A stretch of DNA of 6,123 nt, taken from positions 1 to 6,123 of the forward strand of contig JAMPXL010000072.1 of NCBI GenBank assembly GCA_023701165.1, in the 5' to 3' direction. The notes beneath the pieces were generated by a model. That model was not told where the DNA came from and searched no databases. It worked only from the letters and a program-made list of their open reading frames with translations. The translations under genes and the position numbers were made by a program. Each line of letters opens with the position of its first letter. Position 1 is the stretch's first letter. Shown here piece after piece: positions 5,172 to 6,123 of this stretch. This DNA is from Geothrix sp. GTDB lineage: Bacteria > Acidobacteriota > Holophagae > Holophagales > Holophagaceae.

Positions 5172-6123
5172 CTACTTGCAGGCCAGCCAGCTGGCGCCGG
5201 TGCGGACTTCCGCCGCCAGCTTCACGCCCAGGGCCCCCAGATCATCGGCACCCTCCATGGCCTCCTTCAGCAGGGCCGAGGCGCGTTCCACCTCCTCCGG
5301 CGGCGCCTCCATGAGCAGCTCGTCGTGGACCTGGAGCAGCAGCCGCGCCCGGACGCCCGAGGCCTGGAGGCTGCGGTGCAGACGCACCATGGCCCGGCGC
5401 ATGAGGTCCGCGGCGGTGCCCTGCACGATGGTGTTCACGGCCTCGCGCAGGCCCTGGGCCTGGAACTGCTTGTTGGGGCTCTCCAGCTCGGGAATGCGGC
5501 GGATGCGGCCCCAGTGGGTGCGGACGAGGCCTTCCGCCAGGGCCTTCTCCTTCGCGCCTTCGATCCAGGCGGCCACCTTCGGCATGCGCTCGAAGTAGCG
5601 TTCGATGAAGGCCTTGGCCTCCTTCTGGCTGACCCCGATGTTGGCGGCGAGGGCGAAGGCCCCCTGGCCGTAGAGCAGGCCGAAGTTGACAGCCTTCGAC
5701 GCGCTGCGCTGATCCGAGGTGACCTGGTCCATGGGCACGTTGAAGACTTCCGAGGCCGTCCGCCGGTGGATGTCCTCGCCAGCCGCGAAGGCGCCCAGCA
5801 GCACGGGATCTTCGGCCAGGGCCGCCACCACCCGCAGCTCGATCTGGCTGTAGTCCGCGTCCAGCAGCACCCAGCCGGGCTCGGGCACGAAGGCGCCCCG
5901 GATGGCGCGGCCCTCTTCGGTGCGGATGGGGATGTTCTGGAGGTTCGGATCGCTGGAAGCCAGGCGGCCCGAGGCCACGGCGGCCTGGTGCAGGCGCGTG
6001 TGCACCCGCCCCGTGACGGGATTCACCATCTGGGGCAGCGCCTCCACGTACGTGCCCAGCAGCTTCACCATCTGCCGGTGGCGCAGCAGCTCGCTGGCGA
6101 TCTCGGCGCCCTGCTTTTCTGCC
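5172..6123 (-). CDS. polA: DNA polymerase I, C-terminal polymerase domain, partial
   Basis: The last 316 residues of a family A DNA polymerase, which fills gaps in DNA repair and replaces RNA primers on the lagging strand. The start lies beyond the right edge. All polymerase motifs are visible: SGRLASSDPNLQNIP before the palm, motif A DYSQIELR (fragment residues 90-97) with the first catalytic Asp, motif B on the O-helix (Arg139, Lys143, Phe147, Tyr151), and motif C QVHDE (His266, Asp267, Glu268) with the second catalytic Asp. Phe147 is at the position that in E. coli Pol I (Phe762) disfavours dideoxynucleotides. The distance from motif A to the C-terminus equals that of E. coli, so this end is complete, with a TAG stop. 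The 5'-3' and 3'-5' nuclease domains are not in view. No functional link with the metabolic genes downstream is apparent. Confidence 0.97.
   Translation of the reverse strand, partial: AEKQGAEIASELLRHRQMVKLLGTYVEALPQMVNPVTGRVHTRLHQAAVASGRLASSDPNLQNIPIRTEEGRAIRGAFVPEPGWVLLDADYSQIELRVVAALAEDPVLLGAFAAGEDIHRRTASEVFNVPMDQVTSDQRSASKAVNFGLLYGQGAFALAANIGVSQKEAKAFIERYFERMPKVAAWIEGAKEKALAEGLVRTHWGRIRRIPELESPNKQFQAQGLREAVNTIVQGTAADLMRRAMVRLHRSLQASGVRARLLLQVHDELLMEAPPEEVERASALLKEAMEGADDLGALGVKLAAEVRTGASWLACK

Overview
The window is a compact, G+C-rich bacterial segment in which every supportable gene lies on the minus strand, so it reads from right to left. In transcription order it holds: the C-terminal part of DNA polymerase I (polA, start beyond the right edge); an isocitrate/isopropylmalate-type dehydrogenase; a lyase of the HMG-CoA lyase family; a type III (CaiB/BaiF) CoA-transferase; the large subunit of a 3-isopropylmalate dehydratase-like hydro-lyase (leuC type); and the start of its small subunit (leuD type, cut by the left edge). 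The source is probably an environmental, non-enterobacterial bacterium. The base composition, the short 'archaeal-type' LeuC/LeuD pair and the intergenic repeats would fit Acidobacteriota (Holophaga/Geothrix-like) or a similar group. That is a weak inference and no marker here settles it.

Right part (5172-6123): polA, with the palm and fingers motifs of a normal family A polymerase. A 133-base spacer follows, with a small hairpin but no convincing terminator or promoter. Left of it (1-5038) is a five-gene metabolic run. Spacers are 97 and 96 bases at the first two junctions, then 10 and 3 bases, so the last three genes (CoA-transferase, leuC, leuD) are very likely co-translated. The two long spacers are each almost completely filled by a large imperfect palindrome. 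Each arm is itself a triple tandem repeat: a 9-base unit in one palindrome and an 8-base unit in the other. Each palindrome sits between the upstream stop codon and the downstream ribosome binding site.

Taken together, the five enzymes suggest a chain: C-C bond lyase/ligase on a hydroxyacyl-CoA, CoA transfer to or from the hydroxy acid, isomerisation of the hydroxyl group by a LeuCD-type hydro-lyase, and oxidative decarboxylation by the dehydrogenase. This is the chemistry of 2-oxoacid elongation (pyruvate to 2-oxobutyrate through citramalate, or oxaloacetate to 2-oxoglutarate through citrate), but with a CoA-lyase plus CoA-transferase in place of a synthase. The lyase and the dehydrogenase each carry substitutions at positions that contact substrate in their best-known relatives, so the true substrates may not be those of the default annotations. 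No RNA gene, CRISPR array, insertion sequence or credible plus-strand gene was found.
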